From Lentzea xinjiangensis (GTDB lineage: Bacteria; Actinomycetota; Actinomycetes; Mycobacteriales; Pseudonocardiaceae), in the NCBI RefSeq assembly GCF_900110955.1, contig NZ_FOFR01000004.1, positions 71,290 to 135,289 of the forward strand: DNA of 64,000 nucleotides. The letters run 5' to 3'. Made by a program: the position numbers and the translations under genes. Each line of letters begins with the position of its first letter. Within the stretch, counting starts at the first letter, position 1. The notes below the pieces were generated by a model that made no database searches, was not told the DNA's origin, and saw only the letters and a program-made list of their open reading frames with translations. This document shows, piece by piece, positions 7,341 through 14,522 of this stretch.

Positions 7341-9044
7341 CTATGGGGTCGCGGAGGTAGGGGATGCTGAAGGTGTAGTTTGAATCGTCACAGTTATTAC
7401 TGGATCAGATTTCTTCTTGTCGGACTCAGCTTGCTTCAGGGTTACCCACGCGACATACAAACTTGCCACTGCTACCGCAAGCGCTACTAGTGTTATCGTC
7501 AACGTCGACCGCTGAAGCCTGGCGTTTGAAATAGATTGGCGAAGCTCGGCGGAGGCCGTAATTCCAGTTGTTGCGGCACGCGAGCTAGTTACGAGTTGAT
7601 CTGCGCGATCTGAAATCGCGCTGAGAATACTACTAGATAGGTCCTGAGATGCCGCCCCAGGGCTTGGTGGATGATTTGGTCCCCGTGAGTCATCCGCTCT
7701 AATGAACCTCGTACTCGTGTATCTATGAACCGAGAGCGCGTCTGAGTGTGTTTTGACTTCTTCGGCAATCATCGATAGGTCGATGCCATCTCGCATGATG
7801 TAGTTATCTAGTTTGCGAGCTTGGGCAACAGGGCGAAATCTTTGTTTTCTGGCTGCAACAGTATCGCGGAGGTGTGACAGGTGTCTCATGTATACATCAA
7901 GTAGTTGCGACACACCCCAGATGGAAATTAGCTGTGCGAACTCCTCATGGAAGCCCTGAGATATCGTCCATTTGGATTCTCGTTCGTCGTCCGGTCCTGA
8001 CGTCAGCTCTCCAAGGACGGCGCGGACTCCGGAGAATGTAAGGACGCTATTTTGATTGCGGAATCGGTCGACGTTCGCTGTCCATCCTTCCGGCGAAGTG
8101 CTCGCCCATAGGTCCCAGTGTGAATTGATTCCTGCTGCAGTTGTCCATGTTAGGCCGCCAGTGGAAATGGGTTTTTCCTTGCGGGTAACGATTAGACGGG
8201 CCTTTGGTCGACTTTCCAGGAGTTCCTCACTGAATCTTCCCGGAAACCTAGATTCAAACCATTCCGAGCAGGGTGCTTCATATCGTTCAAAGATGGCGTC
8301 AGTTTCCTCCTTTTTTAGCTGCCAGACCATTTTTGTGTTCCGGGTGGTGCTGAATCTTCTTGGTCGCGCCCAAGGAATCTTCGAGCGCAGCGATCCGAGC
8401 GCACCTTCGACGAATACATTGACTTTTCCGTATTCTGTCTGGTGAGTTTCTAGGAGTGGTTTAGTTAGGTTTCCCTCTTCTTCCTCCAGTATGAATGTGC
8501 AAACCAGGATTGTTAGTGATGGTGTGGCTGTAACAATTGTTGTTGTGGCTGCGCTGATGCCTTCTGGCAGTGTTGGATCTATGTACCCAGATGGGTGCAC
8601 CCATTTTCCAGGGCGTCTGATTAGGTCGATGTTTACCCAGCCGCCAGCTAAGCCGAGATTGCGGCTTCGCTCCAAGTGCTCAATGGCCGGAGTCGGTGCC
8701 CCTCCCAAGCGATTCTGAAGTTTATTTAGCGATTCACTCAGTCGGTACACTGTTGTTGGTGTATACGCTTCGATTAGGGTGAAGCTGGCTAGATGTAGAG
8801 ACTCGTCCGGCGGAGGCATGAACCGATTATTCATCTCCGCGTCAATTTCAGTCCTTCGTGCTGGTGTGGCGTAAGGGTCGCCGCTCTTCAATTGGTGGAT
8901 CGAAGTTCGATGGCGCCACTTCTTTCGACTGGTTTTTTTGGGTCTGATATTGCGCGTTGGCTTTTCATTCCCTAGCGATGCTGGCGGGATGACGCTTTCT
9001 GGAACTGTTGCGTCTTTATTTGCTTGGTCGTCATGCACTTGCAT
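7341..9044 (-). CDS. Unknown protein with a C-terminal membrane anchor; accessory cargo gene
   Basis: 567 aa; no family recognised. The N-terminus is basic (RPKKTSRKKWRHR, residues 34-46). The middle is soluble, with the motif FESRFPGRFSEE near 270. A helical region follows, then a coiled-coil-like segment (ASAELRQSISNARLQRS) and one transmembrane helix (LTITLVALAVAVASLYVAWV) near residues 515-535, with a short Thr/Ser/Pro tail. The base composition is clearly lower in GC than the flanks, with many A/T third positions, indicating separate acquisition. It occupies the cargo slot between the Nudix gene and attR, where defence or exclusion genes are often found. That role is unproven. Confidence 0.7.
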   Translation of the reverse strand: MQVHDDQANKDATVPESVIPPASLGNEKPTRNIRPKKTSRKKWRHRTSIHQLKSGDPYATPARRTEIDAEMNNRFMPPPDESLHLASFTLIEAYTPTTVYRLSESLNKLQNRLGGAPTPAIEHLERSRNLGLAGGWVNIDLIRRPGKWVHPSGYIDPTLPEGISAATTTIVTATPSLTILVCTFILEEEEGNLTKPLLETHQTEYGKVNVFVEGALGSLRSKIPWARPRRFSTTRNTKMVWQLKKEETDAIFERYEAPCSEWFESRFPGRFSEELLESRPKARLIVTRKEKPISTGGLTWTTAAGINSHWDLWASTSPEGWTANVDRFRNQNSVLTFSGVRAVLGELTSGPDDERESKWTISQGFHEEFAQLISIWGVSQLLDVYMRHLSHLRDTVAARKQRFRPVAQARKLDNYIMRDGIDLSMIAEEVKTHSDALSVHRYTSTRFIRADDSRGPNHPPSPGAASQDLSSSILSAISDRADQLVTSSRAATTGITASAELRQSISNARLQRSTLTITLVALAVAVASLYVAWVTLKQAESDKKKSDPVITVTIQTTPSASPTSATP

Positions 9045-9076
9045 ATCTTTGCACGTGTCCGCGCGGTGTTCGACTG

Positions 9077-9120
9077 GTCCATTGTGGACAGTTGGATCTG
9101 TCCATGGAGGCGTCCATGGA
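9077..9120. repeat. Three GTCCATnGGAC-type repeats near attR
   Basis: Related short palindromes lie at 9077-9089 (GTCCATTGTGGAC), 9100-9108 (GTCCATGGA) and 9112-9120 (GTCCATGGA). They are about 90-135 bp inside the tRNA fragment and upstream of the 567-aa gene. They could be arm-type integrase/excisionase sites or an operator for that gene; the sequence does not decide. Confidence 0.45.
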
Positions 9121-9211
9121 ACGTGGCTCGCGAACGCCGACGATGCGGCATTCGCTCGATGGTGAGCCCCCTATTGTCGCAGGTAGCAGGCCGTAAGGTG
9201 TGACCTTGGAC

Positions 9212-9258
9212 ACTCATAATCCGTCAGGTCGTGGGTTCGAGCCCCACCTGCCCCACCA
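9212..9258 (+). other. attR: 3' fragment of a CAU-anticodon tRNA gene
   Basis: The fragment has an anticodon loop CTCATAA (9213-9219), variable region, a perfect T-arm (GTGGG TTCGAGC CCCAC) and the acceptor 3' strand CTGCCCC with ACCA. A complete gene would need GGGGCAG about 70 bases upstream; this is absent and the bases before the anticodon loop do not pair with the 3' anticodon stem. It is therefore the truncated copy left by integration into an elongator tRNA-Met or tRNA-Ile2 gene. The intact copy should lie at the other end of the element. Confidence 0.82.
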
Positions 9259-9261
9259 GGC

Positions 9262-9816
9262 TCAGCTGCGCAGGCCTTCGACGTAGATCGACAGGAAGCG
9301 CCGCCACTCGTCGGGCGAGTCGCGGATCACCTGCGCCATCGCCCTGGTCAGCGTGGCCATGTCCGTGACGGAGTAGTCGGGGCGGAGCGTGCCGGCCGCG
9401 ATGGCGCGCATGATCAGGGTCTCGACGTGGCCGGCGCCGCGGTGGCAGGCCGACACGACCTCGGGGGCGTTCGGGAGGTCGCGGGCCAGGACGTCGTTGA
9501 GGCCGCGGTCCGCGGCCTGCAGGGCGTAGAGGTCTTCGAGGTAGCCGACGAACGCGCGCCACGGGTCCGGGTCGGCCAAGGCCTTCTCGCCGATGACGTC
9601 CAGGGCCGCCAGGCGCTCGGGGAAGATCGCCGCGACCAGGTCCTCGCGGGTCGGGAAGTGCTTGTAGAGCGTGCCGATGCTGACTTCGGCGCGTCGGGCG
9701 ATGTGTTCCATGGGCACGTCGAGGCCGCGTTCGCCGAACAGCGCCGCGGCTGCCGCCAGCAGCTTCTCGCGGTTGCGTGCCGCGTCCGCACGCAGGGGCC
9801 TCGACGCGATGACCAT
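9262..9816 (-). CDS. TetR-family repressor
   Basis: 184 aa. The N-terminal HTH covers residues 14-60: NREKLLAAAAALFGERGLD, then EHIARRAEVSIGTLYKHFPTRE (helix 3 SIGTLYKHF). The rest is the ligand-binding/dimerisation domain. It is the first chromosomal gene after attR and is divergent from an SDR gene. The two near-identical palindromes in the intergenic region are its likely operators. The inducer is unknown; the SDR substrate or product is a reasonable guess. Confidence 0.88.
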   Translation of the reverse strand: MVIASRPLRADAARNREKLLAAAAALFGERGLDVPMEHIARRAEVSIGTLYKHFPTREDLVAAIFPERLAALDVIGEKALADPDPWRAFVGYLEDLYALQAADRGLNDVLARDLPNAPEVVSACHRGAGHVETLIMRAIAAGTLRPDYSVTDMATLTRAMAQVIRDSPDEWRRFLSIYVEGLRS

Positions 9817-9838
9817 GTGCGGATCCTACGCACCAGCT

Positions 9839-9903
9839 AAGTCGAGGGTGCCCTCGAATTCTGTGGTAGCGTCGGCGGTGCAAGTCGAGGGTTGCCTCGA
9901 ATT
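9839..9903. promoter_or_regulatory. Duplicated 22-bp palindromic operator for the TetR/SDR pair
   Basis: AAGTCGAGGGTGCCCTCGAATT (9839-9860) and AAGTCGAGGGTTGCCTCGAATT (9882-9903) are named here by their shared core TCGAGGG-N2-CCTCGA. The first core is a perfect palindrome, the second has one mismatch. They lie 43 bp apart, one near the TetR start and one just before the SDR ribosome binding site, which fits dual repression. Confidence 0.75.
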
Positions 9904-9925
9904 AGCGGCCGGAAGGAAGAAACCC

Positions 9926-10630
9926 ATGTCTCCCACCGCACTCGTGCTCGGCGTTGGTCCCGGGTTGGGCATGTCCGTCGCGCATCGCTTCGGGCGTGAG
10001 GGCTACGACGTCGTGGTGGTGTCGCGACGCAGTGAGCGGCACGCCGAGTACCTGGAAGCTCTTGCCGGCGCGGGGGTGAATGCGCGGGCGTTCGCCGCCG
10101 ACGTGCGGGACAGCGCGCAGTTGTCGTCCATTGTGGACTGCCTTGGGCCGGTGGACGCCGTGTACTACGGGCCGGGCGGCACCGACCTGGACGACATGCC
10201 CGGTGAGATCACGACGACCACCTCGGACGAGGCGCGCGCCGCGATGAACTGGCTCTACCCGGCGATCGACGTCACGCGGCGCCTGGTGCCGGGCATGGTC
10301 GAACGCGGGGGCGGCGGCCTGCTGTTCGCCGGTGGTCTCAGCGCGGTGCGGCCGATGCCGGTGCTGGGTGCGCTTGCCCTGTCGAGTGCCGCCTTGCGCA
10401 ACTACGCCGTGACGCTCAACGCGGCGCTCGCGGACAAGGGCGTGTACGCCGGCACGCTCACGATCGGGGGCGTCGTCGAGCGCGGCGACATCCACAAGAT
10501 GGTGGCGAGCAGGCCGGAGCAGTTCGGGGACCTCACCGGGCACACCCTCGACCCCGACGAGATCGCCGAGACCGCGTGGCAGATGTTCGTCGAGCGGGAC
10601 CGGGCGGAGGAGGTGTTCTCCGCGCTTTAG
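9926..10630 (+). CDS. Short-chain dehydrogenase/reductase-like oxidoreductase
   Basis: 234 aa from the ATG at 9926, preceded by GGAAGGAAGAA. The Rossmann motif is LVLGVGPGLGMSVAHRF (GxGxGxG-like) at residues 5-21, with VVVVSRR after strand 2, suggesting NADP(H). The canonical SDR catalytic YxxxK is not clear: the usual region reads LGALALSSAALRNYAVTLNAAL, without Tyr-x3-Lys. It may be an atypical or non-catalytic SDR. It is under the TetR operator pair and its stop overlaps the convergent AraC gene by 4 bp. Confidence 0.78.
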   Translation: MSPTALVLGVGPGLGMSVAHRFGREGYDVVVVSRRSERHAEYLEALAGAGVNARAFAADVRDSAQLSSIVDCLGPVDAVYYGPGGTDLDDMPGEITTTTSDEARAAMNWLYPAIDVTRRLVPGMVERGGGGLLFAGGLSAVRPMPVLGALALSSAALRNYAVTLNAALADKGVYAGTLTIGGVVERGDIHKMVASRPEQFGDLTGHTLDPDEIAETAWQMFVERDRAEEVFSAL

Positions 10631-11358
10631 AGGTATGAGCCGGGGGTGTCGCCGAGAGAGCGCCGGAAGACGTCGATGAACGCGCTCGCGGTGGCGAATC
10701 CGCACCGCAGGGCGACGGCGGTGACCGGGTGGCCTTCGGCGAGCAGGCGCAGTGCGTGGTAGAGCCGTAGCTGGGTGCGCCATTGGGGGAACGTCATTCC
10801 CATGTCCTCGCGGAACAACCGGGTGAGGGTGCGGCCGCTCGTGCCCGCGGCACGGCCGAGTGCTTCGAGACCGCGTGAATCCGAGGGGTCGGTCTCGAGC
10901 AACGCGCAGACGGCCGCGAGCCTGGGGTCACGGGCGGTCGGCACGCGCACCGGTTGTTCGGAAGAGGTCGCGAGCTGGTCGAGCAGCACCGCGCGCAACC
11001 GTTTCCCCGCAGGGGTTTCCGCGTCTTCCAGCTCGGTGTAGGCGATCAGCAGTTCGCGTAGCAGCGGGGAGACGACGAGAGCCGTCGGCTCGTCGAGTCT
11101 CAACGGATTCTGGGCCAGACCGAGGAAGTGCAGCCGTGTCACGCCGTATGCGCGGTGTGCGTGCACAGTGCCTGCGGGAATCCACAGCGCGCGGTGGGCG
11201 GGGGCGATCCACCTCGTGCTGTCGGTGTGCACGGCCACGACACCACGGCTGGCGTAGACGATCTGGTGCTCGTCGTGCCAGTGCGCGGCCACACCACTGG
11301 CGGCCGCCAGGTCGCGGCTCGTGGTCGGCGCCGTCGGCAGATGGCGCGAATTCGACAT
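10627..11358 (-). CDS. AraC-family transcriptional regulator
   Basis: 243 aa from the ATG at 11356-11358. An N-terminal cupin-like sensor (HWHDEHQIVYASRGVVAV, then APAHRALWIPAGTVHAHRA) is followed by two C-terminal HTHs: SRGLEALGRAAGTSGRTLTRLFRE and GHPVTAVALRCGFATASAFIDVFRR with the LGDTPGSYL ending. It is divergent from a drug-efflux-type MFS gene and probably controls it. A perfect palindrome CGACATATGTCG lies on its start codon. Confidence 0.87.
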   Translation of the reverse strand: MSNSRHLPTAPTTSRDLAAASGVAAHWHDEHQIVYASRGVVAVHTDSTRWIAPAHRALWIPAGTVHAHRAYGVTRLHFLGLAQNPLRLDEPTALVVSPLLRELLIAYTELEDAETPAGKRLRAVLLDQLATSSEQPVRVPTARDPRLAAVCALLETDPSDSRGLEALGRAAGTSGRTLTRLFREDMGMTFPQWRTQLRLYHALRLLAEGHPVTAVALRCGFATASAFIDVFRRSLGDTPGSYL

Positions 11359-11365
11359 ATGTCGG
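11354..11365. promoter_or_regulatory. Perfect 12-bp palindrome over the AraC start codon
   Basis: CGACATATGTCG contains the ATG of the araC-type gene and lies 47 bp upstream of the divergent MFS start. It could be an operator in the 53-bp shared promoter region. AraC proteins usually bind direct repeats, so the match is only suggestive. Confidence 0.35.
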
Positions 11366-11411
11366 CAGAATATCGGAATCGGGAACATGCGACCGGCGTG
11401 ACGATCAGTGC

Positions 11412-12557
11412 GTGAACAACTCGCGATGGCGGATGACGGTCCTGGTCGCCGGGCACGCGGTGGACGACCTCTACCAGGGAGCCGTCCCCGCCGTGGTGCC
11501 GTTCCTGGTCGCCGAACGCTCCTACAGCTACCTCGCGGCGGCCGGCATCACGGTCGCCGCGACCCTGCTGTCCTCGGTCGTGCAGCCGCTGTTCGGCGTG
11601 CTGACCGACCGACGTCCGATGCCGTGGCTGGTGCCCGTCGGCATGATCGTCGCCGGTGCCGGCATCGGGTTGTGCGGGCTGAGCTCCTCGTACCTCTTCA
11701 CGTGGCTCGCGGTCGCGTTGTCGGGTCTCGGGGTCGCCGCGTACCACCCGGAGGCGGCGCGGCTCGCCCGCCGGGTCTCCCGCGGCGGACACGTCGGCAT
11801 GGGCTGGTTCGCGCTGGGCGGCAACGTGGGATTCGCGCTGGGGCCGGTGTTCGTCACGCCGGTGCTGGCGTTCGGCGGGCTCGCGGCGAGCCCGGTGCTG
11901 GCCGTTCCCGCACTGGTGGGTGGCGTGCTGACCTGGGTGGCACAGCGCGGTGCGCGCGGGAACGGCGGCCAGCCCGAGATCCGTGCCGGCCGTGACGACT
12001 GGCGCCAGTTCGGCCGCCTGACCGTCGTGGTGATCGCGCGCTCGATGGTGACGTTCGGCCTCGGCACGTTCCTCGCCATCTGGGTGGCGCAGCGCGTCGG
12101 CGGCCTCATCGCGGGATCGGTCGCGCTGGTCGTGCTGTTCGGCGTCGGCGCCGCGGGCACGTTGCTCGGCGGTGTGCTCGCCGAACGCTGGGGTCGCATC
12201 CGCGTGGTTCGCGTGTCGTACGCGCTCGGGGTGCCCGCGGTGGCCGGTGTCGCGCTGGCACCGGGGCCGGCGGTGTACGTGTTCGTCGCTCTCACGGCGG
12301 TGACCTTGTACGTCCCCTTCTCCCTGCACACGACGCTCGGCCAGGACTACCTGCCGAACCGGCTGGGCACCGCCGGCGGGGTGACTCTCGGCCTCGCGGT
12401 CAGCGTCGGCGGTCTGGCCGCTCCCGCTGTCGGCGCGCTCGCGTCGGCGGCCACGCTGCAATGGGCGCTGCTGTCGCTGGTGGTGTTGCCGCTGGTCGCC
12501 TGGGTCGCGGCCCGCGGCCTGGCCGAGCCCGTTCGATGCGGGCTCGAGCCGCGGTGA
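11412..12557 (+). CDS. MFS exporter, fosmidomycin-resistance (Fsr) type
   Basis: 381 aa with 12 predicted hydrophobic segments. The N-terminal HAVDDLYQGAVPAVVPFLV resembles the Fsr family's H-x-x-N/D-D-L-Y-x-G-x-x-P motif. LTDRRPMPW is the loop 2-3 motif. The GTG at 11412 is chosen as the start since the upstream frame runs through the AraC promoter. The substrate is unknown. It is divergent from the AraC regulator, and its TGA overlaps the exonuclease III start (GTGA). Confidence 0.82.
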   Translation: MNNSRWRMTVLVAGHAVDDLYQGAVPAVVPFLVAERSYSYLAAAGITVAATLLSSVVQPLFGVLTDRRPMPWLVPVGMIVAGAGIGLCGLSSSYLFTWLAVALSGLGVAAYHPEAARLARRVSRGGHVGMGWFALGGNVGFALGPVFVTPVLAFGGLAASPVLAVPALVGGVLTWVAQRGARGNGGQPEIRAGRDDWRQFGRLTVVVIARSMVTFGLGTFLAIWVAQRVGGLIAGSVALVVLFGVGAAGTLLGGVLAERWGRIRVVRVSYALGVPAVAGVALAPGPAVYVFVALTAVTLYVPFSLHTTLGQDYLPNRLGTAGGVTLGLAVSVGGLAAPAVGALASAATLQWALLSLVVLPLVAWVAARGLAEPVRCGLEPR

Positions 12558-13432
12558 CTACCGTGGAGCAGGTGCGAGTGGCGACCTGGAACGTGAACTC
12601 CGTCAAGCAACGCGTGCCCCGCTTCCTGCCGTGGCTGGACCAGCGGCAGCCGGACGTCGTGTGCCTGCAGGAGACCAAGCTGGCCGACGACGCCTTCACC
12701 GCGCTGCTCGGCGACGCGCTGAAGGAACGCGGCTACGAGGTCGCGCTGTTCGGCGAGCCGCAGTGGAACGGCGTGGCGCTGCTGTCCCGCGTGGGGCTGG
12801 AGGACGTCGCGGTCGGAGTGGCCGGCGCACCGGGTTTCCCGCACGTCGAGGCACGCGCCGTGGCCGCCACGTGCGGCGGAGTGCGCGTCCACTCGCTGTA
12901 CGTGCCAAACGGCCGTGAGCCCGAGTCCGACCACTACAAGTACAAGCTCGAATGGCTCGCCGCGTTGCGTGACGTGCTGGAGGCCGGGCCCAAGGACGCC
13001 GTGGTGTGCGGTGACATCAACATCGCTCCTGCCGACGCCGACGTCTTCGACCCCGACGCTTTCGCCGGGCACACGCACGTCACCGAACCGGAGCGCGCCG
13101 CGTTGCGAGCCATCGAGGCGTTGGGGTTCCACGACGTCGTGCGCGACCGGTGGCCCAACGAACGGATTTTCAGCTACTGGGACTACCGGGCCGGGATGTT
13201 CCACCGCGACCTGGGGATGCGGATCGACCTGATCCTCGCGTCGGACTCCGTGGCGCCGCGGGCCAAGGCGGCGTGGATCGACCGGCATGCGCGCAAGGGC
13301 ACCGGTCCCAGCGATCACGCGCCGGTGATCGTGGATCTGGACGAGGCTCCGGACGGGGACATCGGGCCCGTGGTGCCGCCGCCGTCTGCGCCGGGGGCGA
13401 AGAAGAAGGTCAAGCTCCCCCAGGCGAAGTAG
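12554..13432 (+). CDS. xth: Exodeoxyribonuclease III
   Basis: 292 aa. AP endonuclease/3'-5' exonuclease of the ExoIII family for base-excision repair. Motifs in order: VATWNVNSVKQR (metal/Asn), CLQETKL (catalytic Glu), SLYVPNGRE (Tyr), GDINIAPADADV (DxN), and the C-terminal GPSDHAPVIVDL (catalytic His). LGMRIDLILAS is also typical. The GTG at 12554 overlaps the MFS stop; an ATG at 12536 is an alternative. A Pro/Lys tail (APGAKKKVKLPQAK) extends past the domain. The 3' end overlaps the convergent HNH gene by 23 bp. Confidence 0.9.
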   Translation: MTTVEQVRVATWNVNSVKQRVPRFLPWLDQRQPDVVCLQETKLADDAFTALLGDALKERGYEVALFGEPQWNGVALLSRVGLEDVAVGVAGAPGFPHVEARAVAATCGGVRVHSLYVPNGREPESDHYKYKLEWLAALRDVLEAGPKDAVVCGDINIAPADADVFDPDAFAGHTHVTEPERAALRAIEALGFHDVVRDRWPNERIFSYWDYRAGMFHRDLGMRIDLILASDSVAPRAKAAWIDRHARKGTGPSDHAPVIVDLDEAPDGDIGPVVPPPSAPGAKKKVKLPQAK

Positions 13433-14357
13433 ACCGCATCTGCTTCCAGTGCTTGCGCAGCCACTCGCGTTGCGCTGTGGTCAGTCTGGGCCGCAAGGGC
13501 TTGCCGTGCAGGCTCGCGTAGTCCTCGTAGGGTGAGAGGACCGGGTGCACGTCGATGTGGAACGTGTCGGGGCGCACCGCGAGGAAGCCCAGGTCGAAGA
13601 GCCTGTGGACGTCGCGGCGCATCAGCAGGCCGCCCTCGTCGTGGTGAGTGCCGGTGGCGGCGTAGCTGTAGAGGTGCGCCGCCTCCAACGCGTCGACGGG
13701 CATGCGGCCGGTGAACGCGCATTCGTCGCCGTACCTCGCCAGGAGCGCGCTGCGGAACGGGCCCTGCCCGCGTCGCACCCGCACGAAGGCCTCGCGGTGG
13801 CCGCTTCGCACGTACTTCGCCGCTGCCTCCAGCGGTGCCAGCGAGGTGGGCGTCGGCGCCTCACCGATCGCGGCGCGGAAGCGGTCGTAGTCGAGCGGGC
13901 GCAGGCTCAGCTGCGATTTCGGGCTCACGCACAGCTCCCGGAGTCGGGCGCCGTCCAACCGGCCCGCCAGGTCGATCCAGCCCGCGTCGTGCCGGGTGCG
14001 GTAGGTGTCGACATCGGCGGTGCGCGTCTTGGGCTCGTCGAACTCGTGGCCGCAGTTGTAGCACTTGATGCGCGGTAGGAGCGTGGTGCGGAACTCGATC
14101 CGCGCCTTGTCGCACCGAGGACAGCTGTGGATGTCCTTCGGCGCGCGGCCGCGGTCGATCTTCTCGATCACCGACGCGCCGAGCAGATGCTTCTTGTCCC
14201 ACAGGACTATGACGTGGCCTTCGGCCGGCTTGGCGTGGTTCGGGACCGTGCTGTCCCAGCTGTAGTGCGACGACGGGTCGTCGTCGTAGCCGTCGTTGCT
14301 CGCGCGCGCACGGTCGTCGCCTGCCGCCAACATCAGCCATGCGGTCGTGTCCCCCAT
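13410..14357 (-). CDS. HNH endonuclease-like protein with a zinc ribbon
   Basis: 315 aa. A zinc ribbon lies at about residues 80-110: CPRCD, 20 residues, CYNCG. The C-terminal HNH_2-type domain has CAFTGRMPVDALEAAHLYSY, then GGLLMRRDVHRLFDLGFLAV, supplying the A-H and R-D-xH-x-LFD features of the family. The N-terminal ~70 residues (GHVIVLWDKKHLLGASVIEKI) may form a separate recognition domain. Such proteins include McrA-like restriction enzymes. No methylase or helicase partner is adjacent, so a defence role is not established. Confidence 0.75.
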   Translation of the reverse strand: MGDTTAWLMLAAGDDRARASNDGYDDDPSSHYSWDSTVPNHAKPAEGHVIVLWDKKHLLGASVIEKIDRGRAPKDIHSCPRCDKARIEFRTTLLPRIKCYNCGHEFDEPKTRTADVDTYRTRHDAGWIDLAGRLDGARLRELCVSPKSQLSLRPLDYDRFRAAIGEAPTPTSLAPLEAAAKYVRSGHREAFVRVRRGQGPFRSALLARYGDECAFTGRMPVDALEAAHLYSYAATGTHHDEGGLLMRRDVHRLFDLGFLAVRPDTFHIDVHPVLSPYEDYASLHGKPLRPRLTTAQREWLRKHWKQMRSTSPGGA

Positions 14358-14480
14358 GGTGGACAGATCGCAACATCACCCGATCGTGTTAGCGGGCGGT
14401 GGCAGGGCCATGGTGAAGGCCACGTCTCCTTCCGGCGAGAACCCGTCAGAGCCGGGTCCGCCGGATGTTCGGGTTCTGCG

Positions 14481-14522
14481 AAGATCACCCCAAGAAGATC
14501 ACCCCAGCAAGATCACCGCAGC
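14481..14522. repeat. Three tandem 14-bp AAGATCACCCCA units
   Basis: Units start at 14481, 14495 and 14509: AAGATCACCCCAAG, AAGATCACCCCAGC and AAGATCACCGCAGC. The last overlaps the stop codon of the leftward TPR gene (14513-14515). The array lies between that stop and the HNH start, and the rest of the gap (14358-14480) shows no gene. Copy number may vary between strains. Confidence 0.6.

Larger units (their letters stand above)
1..9258. mobile_element. Right part of an integrated AICE-like conjugative element
   Basis: The stretch carries an excisionase-like gene, Spd-like membrane genes, an FtsK/TraB-type translocase, a repeat cluster resembling clt, HTH regulators and a Nudix gene. It ends at a truncated 3' tRNA fragment (9212-9258), the usual scar of tyrosine-recombinase integration into a tRNA gene. 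The gene set fits actinomycete elements that transfer double-stranded DNA with one FtsK-like protein, such as pSAM2. GC falls visibly between about 7140 and 9200 and recovers after 9260. No integrase, replication gene or intact tRNA is seen, so the left end must lie outside the window. Confidence 0.8.

Noticed and set aside
9182-9258. Complete tRNA gene ending at 9258
   Set aside because: The T-arm and 3' acceptor strand are good, but the 5' acceptor strand GGGGCAG, the D-arm and the 5' anticodon stem are absent, so only a 3' fragment is annotated.
1-9258. Integrase gene of the element
   Set aside because: No reading frame in this part shows the R...HxxR...Y pattern of tyrosine recombinases or a serine-recombinase catalytic domain; it must lie outside the window.
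14481-14522. CRISPR array
   Set aside because: The repeats are 14 bp, directly adjacent and without spacers; no array with spacers is seen anywhere in the window.
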